Of a stretch of DNA of 25,156 nt, positions 7,523 through 16,700 are shown in pieces; positions within the stretch are counted from its first letter, which is position 1, and each line of letters begins with the position of its first letter. Origin of the DNA: Candidatus Blautia intestinipullorum. Its GTDB lineage: Bacteria; Bacillota; Clostridia; Lachnospirales; Lachnospiraceae. The translations under genes and the position numbers were made by a program. The notes beneath the pieces are model-generated. The model did no database searches. It was given only the letters and a program-made list of their open reading frames with translations, and was not told the DNA's origin. Where the stretch lies: positions 1 to 25,156 of the forward strand of contig DWVA01000250.1 of NCBI GenBank assembly GCA_019120475.1, in the 5' to 3' direction.

Positions 7523-8142
7523 GCGTCCGCACCTCCTCTTCTTGCTTTGTTCAGCAGTCTGTTGCACAAATCTGTAAACCACCGCAAAGCCCTGGGCAGC
7601 AGCCGGCTTACAAACCATACGACAAATACAAGACCCACAAGAGCGGCTGCCGCCATCATACATCCTACTCCGATACTTAATACGCCCACAGCGGGATTTA
7701 CCCCACAGGTACCGATTCCGGCAGCTACCGCCGCAATGCCTCCGATGAACAGTCCCAATGCCGCGCCTCCCACTCCAAAGATCACAAGAAGAGGAAACAG
7801 GATAATAACCGCCAGGATCCCGCCGATCCCTTCAGGCAGGAAGGGCATCAGAAAGATCACAAGAATAATGATCAGGACAGCCATTCCAGCTCCTCGTTTT
7901 GGTTTAGGACGGTATTCACGCTCTCTATCTTTTACGTCCTCCTCCCCCTGTCCTTTTAAATCCGCCTTGATGATCTCCGCCACCTTTTCCGGGCTTCCAA
8001 GCTCCCGGATCACTGAAGCTTCCTTTTCCGGTCCGGCTTCGTCAAAATAGCTTTCGTAATATTCCAGCGCTTCCCTCCTCTCTTCTTCTGAGATGTCAGA
8101 AAGCAGTTTTTCCAGTTGTTCCATAAACTGCGCTCTGTTCAT
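7519..8142 (-). CDS. HAAS/DUF1700 membrane signalling protein
   Basis: A 207-residue protein. Residues 1-50 form the helical HAAS (DUF1700) domain seen in PadR-linked genes (MNRAQFMEQLEKLL, EALEYYESYFDEAG, LGSPEKVAEII). A charged linker follows, then about four hydrophobic segments from residue 85 rich in Gly and Ala (LIIILVIFLMPFLPEG, IFGVGGAALGLFIGG, VLSIGVGCMMAAAALVGL and a last one before LLPRALRWF). The start is ATG 8142 because GGAGGG lies about 8 bases before it; GTG 8148, which overlaps the PadR stop, is too close to that site. HAAS proteins are thought to be the partners or targets of their PadR regulators; the signal is unknown. Confidence 0.9.
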   Translation of the reverse strand: MNRAQFMEQLEKLLSDISEEERREALEYYESYFDEAGPEKEASVIRELGSPEKVAEIIKADLKGQGEEDVKDREREYRPKPKRGAGMAVLIIILVIFLMPFLPEGIGGILAVIILFPLLVIFGVGGAALGLFIGGIAAVAAGIGTCGVNPAVGVLSIGVGCMMAAAALVGLVFVVWFVSRLLPRALRWFTDLCNRLLNKARRGGADA

Positions 8143-8144
8143 AA

Positions 8145-8462
8145 TCACAGCCCTCCCTCAAATAATCTGGTGATTTTAGAGGAATAGTTTTTCCACTCCA
8201 CCTTATATAAATTCAACTGTGCGGTTCCTTTTTCTGTCAGCCTGTAATATCTGCGGTTTCTTCCCGCATAAGCCATATCGTAAGTTTCCAGACAATCGTC
8301 CTTCTTAAGCCTGCGAAGCACAGGATACAAAGTAGATTCCGATACGTCCAGAACCCCACGGACTTCCTGGGTGATCTTATACCCGTAGGTTCCCTCCTCC
8401 TCTTTTGACACAACCGCAAGAACAATCGCATCCAGAAGAGCTGCTCCTGTATTGAATACCAT
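8145..8462 (-). CDS. PadR-family transcriptional regulator
   Basis: A 105-residue winged-helix regulator of the short PadR class. The N-terminal helix is followed by the HTH and wing: LLDAIVLAVVSKEEEGTYGY, ITQEVR, STLYPVLRRLKKD and the wing with GRNRRYYRLTEKG, then a C-terminal dimerisation helix. Members usually repress their own operon. Its promoter is densely covered with direct and inverted repeats (8479-8536), as expected for autoregulation. The stop lies 2 bases before the HAAS ATG, and the four genes PadR, HAAS, DUF4097 and PspC are joined by overlaps. The ATG at 8462 has a weak GGGAAGTGAGAGG ribosome site, which may keep the level low. Confidence 0.95.
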   Translation of the reverse strand: MVFNTGAALLDAIVLAVVSKEEEGTYGYKITQEVRGVLDVSESTLYPVLRRLKKDDCLETYDMAYAGRNRRYYRLTEKGTAQLNLYKVEWKNYSSKITRLFEGGL

Positions 8463-8478
8463 CCTCTCACTTCCCGTC

Positions 8479-8536
8479 TAATATTGTTTTGTTAACAATA
8501 CTATATATTATATAATATAGTTTTGTCAATAGTATT
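8479..8536 (-). promoter_or_regulatory. Candidate PadR operator: direct and inverted repeats
   Basis: Two direct 14-mers, TAATATTGTTTTGT (8479-8492) and TAATATAGTTTTGT (8513-8526), differ at one base and start 34 bp apart. Inverted 8-mers AATACTAT (8497-8504) and ATAGTATT (8529-8536) match perfectly and flank the promoter spacer. TATTGTT/AACAATA (8482-8488, 8494-8500) is a third small dyad. These cover the -35, the -10 and the likely start site. Binding by the PadR encoded next door is inferred from position. Confidence 0.55.
8500..8529 (-). promoter_or_regulatory. Sigma-A promoter of the PadR-HAAS-DUF4097-PspC operon
   Basis: On the minus strand a perfect TTGACA (8529-8524) is followed by an 18-base spacer and TATAGT (8505-8500); TATATA at 8507-8502 gives a 16-base spacing. 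The AT-only spacer is embedded in the repeats described as the operator. Transcription would start near 8493, about 30 bases before the PadR ATG. Confidence 0.7.
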
Positions 8537-8563
8537 CCATATTTCCTGCTTATATTTTATACT
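8535..8563 (+). promoter_or_regulatory. Tentative promoter of the RNA methyltransferase gene
   Basis: TATACT (8558-8563) is a good -10, but the -35 at 17 bases spacing (TTCCAT, 8535-8540) is poor. It abuts the right edge of the PadR operator, so the two divergent promoters could influence each other. Low confidence. Confidence 0.3.
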
Positions 8564-8622
8564 CTGAGAAGGAAATCACGCTCATACTCTCAAACAGGTT
8601 TTCATAATTGATGGAGGTTATT

Positions 8623-10035
8623 ATGACAGATCAGAATCGCTCCCCGTATCTTCCGGAAAATTTTCTGATACGGATGAAAAAAATGCTGGGAGAAGAAGAA
8701 TATGAAGACTTTCTTAAAAGCTATGAAAAACCCCGCACCTTCGGCCTGCGGCTGAATACCGCAAAAATAAGTCCGGAAGAATTTGAAAGACTGGTTCCCT
8801 TTCCTGTGACTCCTATTCCCTGGATAGAAAACGGATACTTCTATCCGGCTGACATCAGGCCTTCCAAATGTCCGCTTTATCAGGCGGGACTTTACTACCT
8901 TCAGGAACCAAGCGCCATGACTCCGGCTTCCTGTCTTGAAATAGAACCGGGAGATTTCGTTCTGGATCTCTGCGCCGCTCCCGGAGGAAAAGCCACAACC
9001 CTGGGCGCCGCCTTAAAAGGAAAAGGGCTTCTCGTCGCCAATGATATCAGCGCTTCCAGAGCGAAAGCCCTTCTCAGGAATATTGAACTTTTCGGCATTA
9101 CAAATGCCTTTGTGGCAAACGAAACGCCTTCCCGGCTTTTAAATATGTTTCCGGGATTTTTTCACAAAATCCTCCTTGACGCTCCCTGCTCCGGCGAGGG
9201 AATGTTCCGGAAGGATGAAGCGCTGGCGAAAGACTGGTCAGAGGAAAAATCCCGGGAACTTGGACGCATCCAGCGGGAACTGATCCTTCAGGCAGCCGAT
9301 ATGCTCCGCCCCGGAGGGCTCCTTCTCTACTCCACCTGCACTTTTGCCCCCGAGGAGGACGAAGGTACCGTTTCATATCTTCTGGAAAACAGAAAAGACA
9401 TGACGCTTCTTGAGCTTCCTCATCGCCAGGGATTCTCTTTCGGAGTACCGAAATGGGGAGGCGGCGGCCAGGATCTGAAGCGCTGTATACGGCTCTTCCC
9501 CCACAAAACGGACGGAGAAGGCCACTTTATGGCGCTTTTCCAAAAGGAGGGAACTTCCGACCATGTACATGAACCTTCCCGGATACGTTCTGATCCCAAT
9601 ACGGAAAAATGGCTGAAAGCCTTTTTTGATGAGATCGGCCTGTGTTCCCTTGGAGGCAGGCCCTTTGAATGGAACAGGGTGGAAACAAAAGGAGACAAGG
9701 TTTACTATCTTCCTCCGGTAAATACAGGTTTTCGCGGTCTAGCATTTCTCCGGAACGGGCTTTACCTCGGAGATCTTAAGAAAAACCGTTTTGAGCCCTC
9801 CCAGGCCTTTGCCCTGGCGCTTCATAAAGGCGATGTAAAGTCAATTCTCTCTCTTCCTGCCTCCGATCAGCGGCTGGCCCGCTATCTCCACGGAGAAACC
9901 CTTCCTGTCTCTCCAGGCGAAGCCGCCCGGGAAAAAGGATGGCATCTTCTCTGCGTGGAAGGCTATCCTCTGGGCTTTGGCAAACTGGTGGGACAGACCC
10001 TGAAAAACAAATATCCTGCGGGATGGCGGCTATAA
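8623..10035 (+). CDS. rsmF: RsmF/NOL1-NOP2-Sun family rRNA (cytosine-C5) methyltransferase
   Basis: A 470-residue S-adenosylmethionine-dependent RNA m5C methyltransferase. The N-terminal RNA-binding part (FLIRMKKMLG, GLRLNTAKIS) precedes the Rossmann domain. Motif I is LDLCAAPGGK (114-123), motif IV DAPCSGEGMF (186-195, Cys189 being the release cysteine) and motif VI STCTF with the nucleophile Cys239. The C-terminal 170 residues resemble the RsmF-type PUA-like tail (YYLPPVNTGFRGLAFLRNGLYLG). In E. coli RsmF modifies 16S C1407; the exact target here is not provable. The start is ATG 8623, since GGAGG lies 5 bases before it; TTG 8608 and ATG 8611 are upstream in frame, but the latter overlaps the ribosome site. 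It is transcribed divergently from PadR and convergently with addA. Confidence 0.92.
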   Translation: MTDQNRSPYLPENFLIRMKKMLGEEEYEDFLKSYEKPRTFGLRLNTAKISPEEFERLVPFPVTPIPWIENGYFYPADIRPSKCPLYQAGLYYLQEPSAMTPASCLEIEPGDFVLDLCAAPGGKATTLGAALKGKGLLVANDISASRAKALLRNIELFGITNAFVANETPSRLLNMFPGFFHKILLDAPCSGEGMFRKDEALAKDWSEEKSRELGRIQRELILQAADMLRPGGLLLYSTCTFAPEEDEGTVSYLLENRKDMTLLELPHRQGFSFGVPKWGGGGQDLKRCIRLFPHKTDGEGHFMALFQKEGTSDHVHEPSRIRSDPNTEKWLKAFFDEIGLCSLGGRPFEWNRVETKGDKVYYLPPVNTGFRGLAFLRNGLYLGDLKKNRFEPSQAFALALHKGDVKSILSLPASDQRLARYLHGETLPVSPGEAAREKGWHLLCVEGYPLGFGKLVGQTLKNKYPAGWRL

Positions 10036-10058
10036 AAGCTGCCTCCGCAGGATTTTTT
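10013..10058 (+). terminator. Bidirectional terminator between rsmF and addA, stop codon in the loop
   Basis: ATCCTGCGG (10013-10021) pairs with CCGCAGGAT (10045-10053), and inside it GGCGGC pairs with GCTGCC around a short loop. TTTTTT (10053-10058) follows on the plus strand. The left arm is rsmF coding sequence and the rsmF TAA (10033-10035) is in the loop. Read on the minus strand the same hairpin is followed by ATTTGTTTTT, so it can also stop addA transcripts. Confidence 0.85.
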
Positions 10059-13000
10059 ATATCTGAGCCTTCCTTTTCAGAAGAATCGGCTTTTTAAGAG
10101 CAAAGGAATAAATATAACATTCTTTCACTTTCTTTTTCAGCATCCGTTCCAGAGCCCTGGCATAATCTTCAAGCTGACTGTGATAAAGATTTATAAGCTT
10201 GTCCTCTTCTCCGGACTCCACTCGGTCCGTCTTATAATCCACCAGAACAATGTCTTCCCCCTCTAAAAAGTAAGCGTCAATGATTCCCTGGACCAAAACG
10301 GTCTCCTCTCCCGTCCATTCCGGCCGGATTTCCTTCATCTTTACAGCCATCACAAAGGGCTGCTCTCTGAACAACATTTTCTCCTCAGCCGCTTTTCTCA
10401 TCCTTTTTCCCAGTCCGCACCGGGTAAAGCCCAGGATATCCTTCATATAAATACAGGAACCTTCCTCTTTTGTCATTTTCCCCTCTGCCACAAGCTTTTG
10501 GATCTGTTCCCGTATCTTATCCAGAGAATCTGCGCAAGTATAATCCAGGCGTTCCATCAGCCGATGGTAGGCGGTTCCTCTGGCGGCTCCTGTATAAGCC
10601 TCCTCCTTTCCGGCGATAAAAGGAGGAATGAGAGGCACAATATCCGGCTCGTAGAACAAAGCCTCCTCTTTCTCCATTTCCCCTTGACGGCTTCTCTTTT
10701 TCAGTTCGGAAACACTGACCTTTACCGGCATCTCTCTGAGATAAGCGTAAGGATAGACAAAAGAGAATCTTTCCTCCAAAACCTCCCTGATCTCCTTATC
10801 ATACACTTCTTCACAGTCCCAGTTCTTCAGAAGTTCTTCCCTGATCTGGGAGTCGGAGAGGCTTACGATCCCTTCCTGAATAAGATCGGACGCTGTGATC
10901 TTTCTCACCAGAAACTCTGCGTCCTCGTCTACGCAGTCCTTTTCCGACGCCGCGATCCCGTTTTCCAGATAAAGATCTGTCATAGCGCTGTGTTCCGAGA
11001 GCGCAGGCAGGATATATGCCCAGAAGTTCCGCGCTGTTCCCCGGGTTCCCAGCGGAAGCAGCACTTCCTCCCGTCCTCGGAAACGGGCAAGAGAAAGCAT
11101 CTGCTTTTCAATCTTTCCCAGAGTTCCGGTAATATAGAGTTTTTCTTTTGCCCGGGTAAGAGCCACATAAAGCACTCTCAGTTCCTCTCCCAGGCTTTCT
11201 TTCTTCAGCGCTCTGCGGATCATCTGTTTCTGCAGCGTAGGCACGATCAGCCGCTTTTTGGCAAACACGGCGTCGGCGCCAAAGCCCAGATCCGGATGAA
11301 GCAGAAGCCGTGCGTTCATGTCCTGGAAATTGAACTGTTTTCCCATTCCTGCCGCAAATACCACCGGAAATTCCAGTCCTTTGCTTTTGTGGACCGTCAT
11401 GATCTGAACGGAGCCGCTTCCCGCTCCGGAAAGATTCACTTCTCCGAAATCCACCTCGTATTTCTGCAGGCTCTCTATATAACGGACAAAATTAAACAGT
11501 CCTCTGTAGCTGGTCTTTTCATAGTCCATGGCTTTTTCCACAAGCATATGGAGGTTCGCCCCCCTCTGGCTTCCTCCCGGAAGGGCTCTGGCATATTCCT
11601 CATAACCTGTTTCTTTTAAAACATAGAGAATAAGCTGATGAATTGGTGTGTAAGCCGCCATATCCCGGACTTTCCGGAGCTGCTCCAGAAAGTCTCTGAG
11701 CTTTGCCTTCAGTTTTTCCTCTTCGTTTTTCTCTGGGAAAAGTACCATCTGACCGTCCTCCACATAAGCGCAGACGCTTTCATAAAGAAGACCTTCCGGG
11801 CACTTTTCCCGTATCATTGCCAGTTCCTGGGAAGTGCATCCGCCGATGGGCGAGCGAAGTACTCCCGTCAGGGGAATATCCTGAAGAGGATTGTCGCAGA
11901 CTCTCAGATAATTCAGAACCGTTACCACCTCCACGGCGGAAAAATATCCGGTCCGGGATGCGGTATACGCCGGAATTCCCCTGGACGCCAGAACCTGGGC
12001 AAATGTTTCCGCCCATCCGCTTGCCGTACGCAGAAGGATCACAATATCCCCGTATCCCACCTTCCGGTACTGTCCGGATTCCTTGTCCAGTATCTCCTCC
12101 CTTCCTACGATCCGGGCAATCTCCGAAGCCACTGCCAGGGCTTCCAGTTCCTGATCTGTCTGTCCGCCTTTTTCTTCCTCCAGCTCCTCTCCGTCTTTTT
12201 CCACAAGAAGGACTTCTGTCTTCCTGAATTCTTCCCTTCCTCCCTCGGGAAAGGAAGCTCCCGGATAAAGGGCGCTGCTGCTGTCATAGGCGATTCCTCC
12301 CAGATCCTCGCCCATGATCCGGCGGAAGATATAATTGACGCTTTCCAGAACCTGTGGGCGGCTTCTGAAATTCCTGTGAAGGTCGATCCGCTGCTCCCGG
12401 CTGTCCTCCAGCGAATATGTTTTATACTTTTCCATAAAAAGCTCCGGTCTGGCAAGACGGAAACGGTATATACTCTGCTTAACGTCCCCTACCATAAAGA
12501 TATTTTTCCGCCCGTCGGCCCAGCCGGAAACCATGGCGGCGATCATTTCCTGGACATAGTTGCTGTCCTGATATTCATCAATAAGAACCTCGTCGTATTT
12601 CTGAGAAAGTTCCCGGGCGGCCTGGGTGGGGGTCAGCTTTTCTCCTTCTTTTCTCACCAGAATCTCCAGTGCGAAATGCTCCATATCTGTAAAATCCAGA
12701 AGATTTTTCTCCCGCTTTTTCTCAGAAAAACGTTCCTGAAAGGAAAGAGTAAGCTCCACAAGGCCTTCCATCGGCTTTTTGCAGCAGGCCAGAAGTTCCA
12801 GAAGAGAGCTTTCCCTCCAGCAGAAATACCGGGAGGATAGTTCCTTCAGGATATTTTTTTCTTCTTCACGGAGAGACTTCACCAGCTCCTTCTTTTTTTC
12901 TTCCGCCTCAGGCTGTTTTTTCCCTGACAGTCTCGTAAAGGAAAGGTTTCCCAGAAACTCCGCCATTTTATCGTAGTCTTTTTCTTTTGCGGTATCTCTG

Positions 13001-13782
13001 GCGGCGGAGATGAGAAGAAGGTCGTCCTCCAATGCTTCTTCATAAAGAGCAGGTCCCCCGGGTTCCCGGCACACCGCCGCCCCTTCCCGGGCAAGGGCCT
13101 CCGCCTGGTCAAGTTCTTCCTCAACAGCTTCCCACAAAAGCTTTATCCATTCCTGCTCCCGGAGTTCTTCCACACTGTCCGCCTGATAAACCTCCAGACA
13201 CCGGCTCAGCCATTCCTTTGGGAAAGGATGGCTTGCAGCCGCCTCATAAAGCTTCAAGATCATTTCCTTGATATTGTCGTCTGTTTTTCCCGGGGCGTAG
13301 CACTCTACAAGATCGACAAATTTCTCATCTTTTTCCCGGTAAGCGTCCTCTAAAAGATCTTTCAGCACATCTTCTTTCAAAAGCTTCAATTCGCCCTCCT
13401 CGGCAGTACGGTAGCCGGGATCAAGATCGATCATATGAAAATAATTGCGGATAACGTAAGAGCAGAATCCGTCAATCGTAGTGATCTGAGCCGTATGGAT
13501 CAGCGTCATCTGCCTCTGGAGATGATCGTTGTCCGGATCCTCATAGATCGCCTGCTCCAGGGCCGCCGTGATACGCTCCTTCATCTCTCCGGCGGCCGCT
13601 CTTGTAAAAGTCATGATCAGCATCCGGTCAATATCCACAGGATGAGTCTGGTCCATGATCTTACTTAAGATCCTCTGCACCAACACGGCGGTCTTTCCTG
13701 AGCCGGCAGCCGCGGAGACGAGAATGTTCCGGTCCCGTAGAGAAATCACCTTCTTCTGTTCTTCTGTCCATGTCACTCCCAT
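10057..13782 (-). CDS. addA: ATP-dependent helicase/nuclease subunit A
   Basis: A 1,241-residue UvrD-like helicase fused to a C-terminal PD-(D/E)xK nuclease, the Firmicute counterpart of RecBCD, which resects double-strand breaks for RecA. Visible motifs are Walker A SAAAGSGKT (23-31), motif Ia MTFTRAAAGEM (57-67), motif II DEYQDSN (402-408), motif III GDVKQSIYRFR (432-442), the late helicase motifs HKSKGLEFPVV and YVALTRAKEKL, and nuclease residues in VLVDYKTDRV (Asp1182, Lys1184). The start is ATG 13782 (MGVTWTEEQ), with an excellent AAGGAGGTG site in the end of addB; an upstream in-frame start overlapping addB is rejected. Length matches B. subtilis AddA. Only one base separates it from the addB stop, so translation is probably coupled. 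Confidence 0.97.
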   Translation of the reverse strand: MGVTWTEEQKKVISLRDRNILVSAAAGSGKTAVLVQRILSKIMDQTHPVDIDRMLIMTFTRAAAGEMKERITAALEQAIYEDPDNDHLQRQMTLIHTAQITTIDGFCSYVIRNYFHMIDLDPGYRTAEEGELKLLKEDVLKDLLEDAYREKDEKFVDLVECYAPGKTDDNIKEMILKLYEAAASHPFPKEWLSRCLEVYQADSVEELREQEWIKLLWEAVEEELDQAEALAREGAAVCREPGGPALYEEALEDDLLLISAARDTAKEKDYDKMAEFLGNLSFTRLSGKKQPEAEEKKKELVKSLREEEKNILKELSSRYFCWRESSLLELLACCKKPMEGLVELTLSFQERFSEKKREKNLLDFTDMEHFALEILVRKEGEKLTPTQAARELSQKYDEVLIDEYQDSNYVQEMIAAMVSGWADGRKNIFMVGDVKQSIYRFRLARPELFMEKYKTYSLEDSREQRIDLHRNFRSRPQVLESVNYIFRRIMGEDLGGIAYDSSSALYPGASFPEGGREEFRKTEVLLVEKDGEELEEEKGGQTDQELEALAVASEIARIVGREEILDKESGQYRKVGYGDIVILLRTASGWAETFAQVLASRGIPAYTASRTGYFSAVEVVTVLNYLRVCDNPLQDIPLTGVLRSPIGGCTSQELAMIREKCPEGLLYESVCAYVEDGQMVLFPEKNEEEKLKAKLRDFLEQLRKVRDMAAYTPIHQLILYVLKETGYEEYARALPGGSQRGANLHMLVEKAMDYEKTSYRGLFNFVRYIESLQKYEVDFGEVNLSGAGSGSVQIMTVHKSKGLEFPVVFAAGMGKQFNFQDMNARLLLHPDLGFGADAVFAKKRLIVPTLQKQMIRRALKKESLGEELRVLYVALTRAKEKLYITGTLGKIEKQMLSLARFRGREEVLLPLGTRGTARNFWAYILPALSEHSAMTDLYLENGIAASEKDCVDEDAEFLVRKITASDLIQEGIVSLSDSQIREELLKNWDCEEVYDKEIREVLEERFSFVYPYAYLREMPVKVSVSELKKRSRQGEMEKEEALFYEPDIVPLIPPFIAGKEEAYTGAARGTAYHRLMERLDYTCADSLDKIREQIQKLVAEGKMTKEEGSCIYMKDILGFTRCGLGKRMRKAAEEKMLFREQPFVMAVKMKEIRPEWTGEETVLVQGIIDAYFLEGEDIVLVDYKTDRVESGEEDKLINLYHSQLEDYARALERMLKKKVKECYIYSFALKKPILLKRKAQI

Positions 13783-13783
13783 C

Positions 13784-16700
13784 TCAGCGCACCTCCTTTT
13801 CCATTTCCCGCCATATTTCTTCATCTGAAAACTGTTTCAGCCTCCGGTACTCATAGCCCGGAATTTTTTTGTCAAAGCCGCAGACTCCCTGATAAGGGCA
13901 GTAGGTGCAGGCATTTTTCTTTCCCAGTTCATAAGGGGACACCTCCGCATCTCCCGAAAGGATCTCTCCCCGGATATCGGAGATTTTTTTCTTCACATAG
14001 GCGTTCAGAAGCCGGAACTGTTCCCTGGTGGCTACGGAAGATGTTTTCCGGAAGCTTCCGTCTTTGTTAAAGGAAACAGGCAGAGAGGCCAGCGTTCTGT
14101 CCATCTTTCGGATAAGACCGGAATCCGCTGCCAGAAGACCGTTCATTTTCAATTCCTTAAGAAGCTGCGGCGCCACCATTTCCATATCCGCCTCCATATT
14201 TGCCTGTATCATAGGATCTTTCACATTGTAATAAAAAATTCCCGCCGGCTCCGCATGACATTCCGGATGCTTTTTCTGCTCCGCCTGAACAGCCGCGTCC
14301 ATATATACCACGAGCTGGAGCTGCAGTCCGTGATAAAGACTTACCAGATCAAAAGAAGTGTTTCCTGTTTTATAGTCAATGATCTTTACATAAACCCGGT
14401 TGTCCTCTTTCAGCACATCCATCCGGTCGATCCTTCCGCCCCCGATGGAAACTTCAAATCCTTCCGGGCGGAATTCCCCCTGCTTCAACTGTTCCTGCAG
14501 GGCCCACACCGTTCTTTTTAAAATTCTTCCGGTTCTCTCGATCATATACTGGTTTCTGGCGCTGCTTTTTAAAATGGTATTTCCATAATCCGCAGTCACC
14601 TTCTCAAGACACTCCTGGGCGATACCGTCCCGCTCCTCCGGTTTCAGAGTGCTCCAGTCCAGTCCTCGTTTTCTCACCTGGGCGGCAAATTCTTCCAGCG
14701 CCTGATGGATCACATTTCCCATATCCATGGCTCTGAACTCATATTCCGCCCGTTCCGTCACCGACAGACCGTACCGCAGAAAATGAGCAAAAGCACAGGA
14801 CGCGTACCGTTCCAGCCGGGTGGCGCTGTGAGGGGACACTTCCCCGTAAAGGGCTTTTGCCACACTTTCACTGATACGGTCCGCAGGTTTTCTGAGGAAA
14901 GCCGCCTCTGTAAGCCTTTCTATAAGGGTCCGGTATTTCGGACTTCTAAGATACCAGCTATAGAGTTCCTCGAATATCGGATCCTTTTCTCCTGCAGCCG
15001 TTTCTCCAATCCTGTCCAGAAAATAATCCAGTGCTGTATCCGGCGTCTGCAGAAGCTCCATCTCCTGTTCTCCTGCCTCCGTCACTGTAAGTCCGGGATA
15101 CAACCGTTTCACTGCGTGGATCAGATAAGCAGGGCTGACTGCCTCTCCTTTGGCGTTGGAATGGCTGTAGGAAAGACAGAGATATTCCCCTGGCTTTGTC
15201 ATATTCAGATATAGATAAAACCTCTGCATATTCATCAGTTCTTTTGGACCCGGCGCCAGCTCTACCCCCTGCTCCAGGAAAAATTCCCGGTCCATTTCCG
15301 TAAGGATTCCTCCTCCGTCTGTATTTTTCGGAATATTTCCCTCGTTTACTCCTACAAAAAACAGGGCCCGGACGTCCTTCAGACGCGTTCTTTCCATATC
15401 TCCTACAAGAACCTGATCCATGCTTGGCGGGATCAGGGCCACCTTCGCCTCCGTCATTCCCATTTCCAGAATCTGCCGGAATTCTTCCGGAGTCACCTTT
15501 TCCCCGCCGAGGATTTCCGCCATTTTATCCAGAAGTTCCATGACAATCCCGTAAATCTGGGCATACTCCTTCTCCATGGCCTTTTCTCCCCGTCTCCGGA
15601 AAATCTCCTCCTGTCTTTTCAGTTTTTTCTGGATATCGCTTCTTACGATAAAGGCATAAAGGCAGCGGCAGTATTCCTCCACTGTCTTCTTCCTTCCGGA
15701 AAATCCTTCCGCCAGTTCCCGCACTTCTTCCACGAAACGCTCCCGGATCTTGTTCAGCTCCAGGATAGATTCCTCTTTCATTCCCCGGTAAATACGCACC
15801 CACCGTTCTTTCCAGGCGGAAAAGCCCCGGATTCCAAGGGCGACTACATAATTTTCCAGCCAGTCCGTCTCCTCTCTGGCAATATCGGACATTCCGCACC
15901 GGAGATACCGGAACACACTTTCATATGTAAAGTTCTGCGCCGTCATTTCCAGCACTGCCCTAATATACTCCACAAAAGGATTCATTAATATGGAATGTTT
16001 TTCATCTATAAAATATGGGATTCCGGATGCCTCAAATACCTGCCGGGCTATGGAGCCGTATTCCTCCAGGTTTCCGGTGATCACCGCGATCTCCCCGTAA
16101 CGGTATGCCTTTTCCCTGATCAGCCGTACGATTCTCCTGGCGGTCTCTTCCATCTCCCTCTTTGGACTGCCGGCGCAGAATATGGCGACTTCCTCCTGTT
16201 CTTTCTCATACGTTTCCTTTCTGTAACGGAAAAGATTCTGTTCCAGAAAGTTCAGCGCAGGCGCCTTTGCAAAGCGTGAATGTTCTCCCGGCTTCACCCA
16301 CAGGGGTTCCTCCATATCTTTTGTCAGTTCCGACAATGTCCTGATCATCTTATGGCTCATATAAAAAAGCTGGTGCGGTTTTTCTCTGCCGGAAAGGGTC
16401 TCCCGCACATCCATAGTAACTGTAACAGAAACCTCCCGGCATACAGCCAGAAGTTCTCTGACCACCATATTCTGTATTGGAGTAAATCCGGTAAAGCCGT
16501 CCAGTACCATCACGCTGTCTCTGAGCTTTCGGGAAAAGGGGATTTCCTTTGCCAGTATCTCCAGAACCTCCTCCCCTGTCATATAATGGCCGGAAAGGTA
16601 TTCCCGGAAGGCGCGGTACAGTACAGAAACATCTCTGAGCTTCAATTCAAGAAGAGTTTTGTCCGATGCCTTTTCAAGCATTTTTTCCAGGGCCTCTTCT

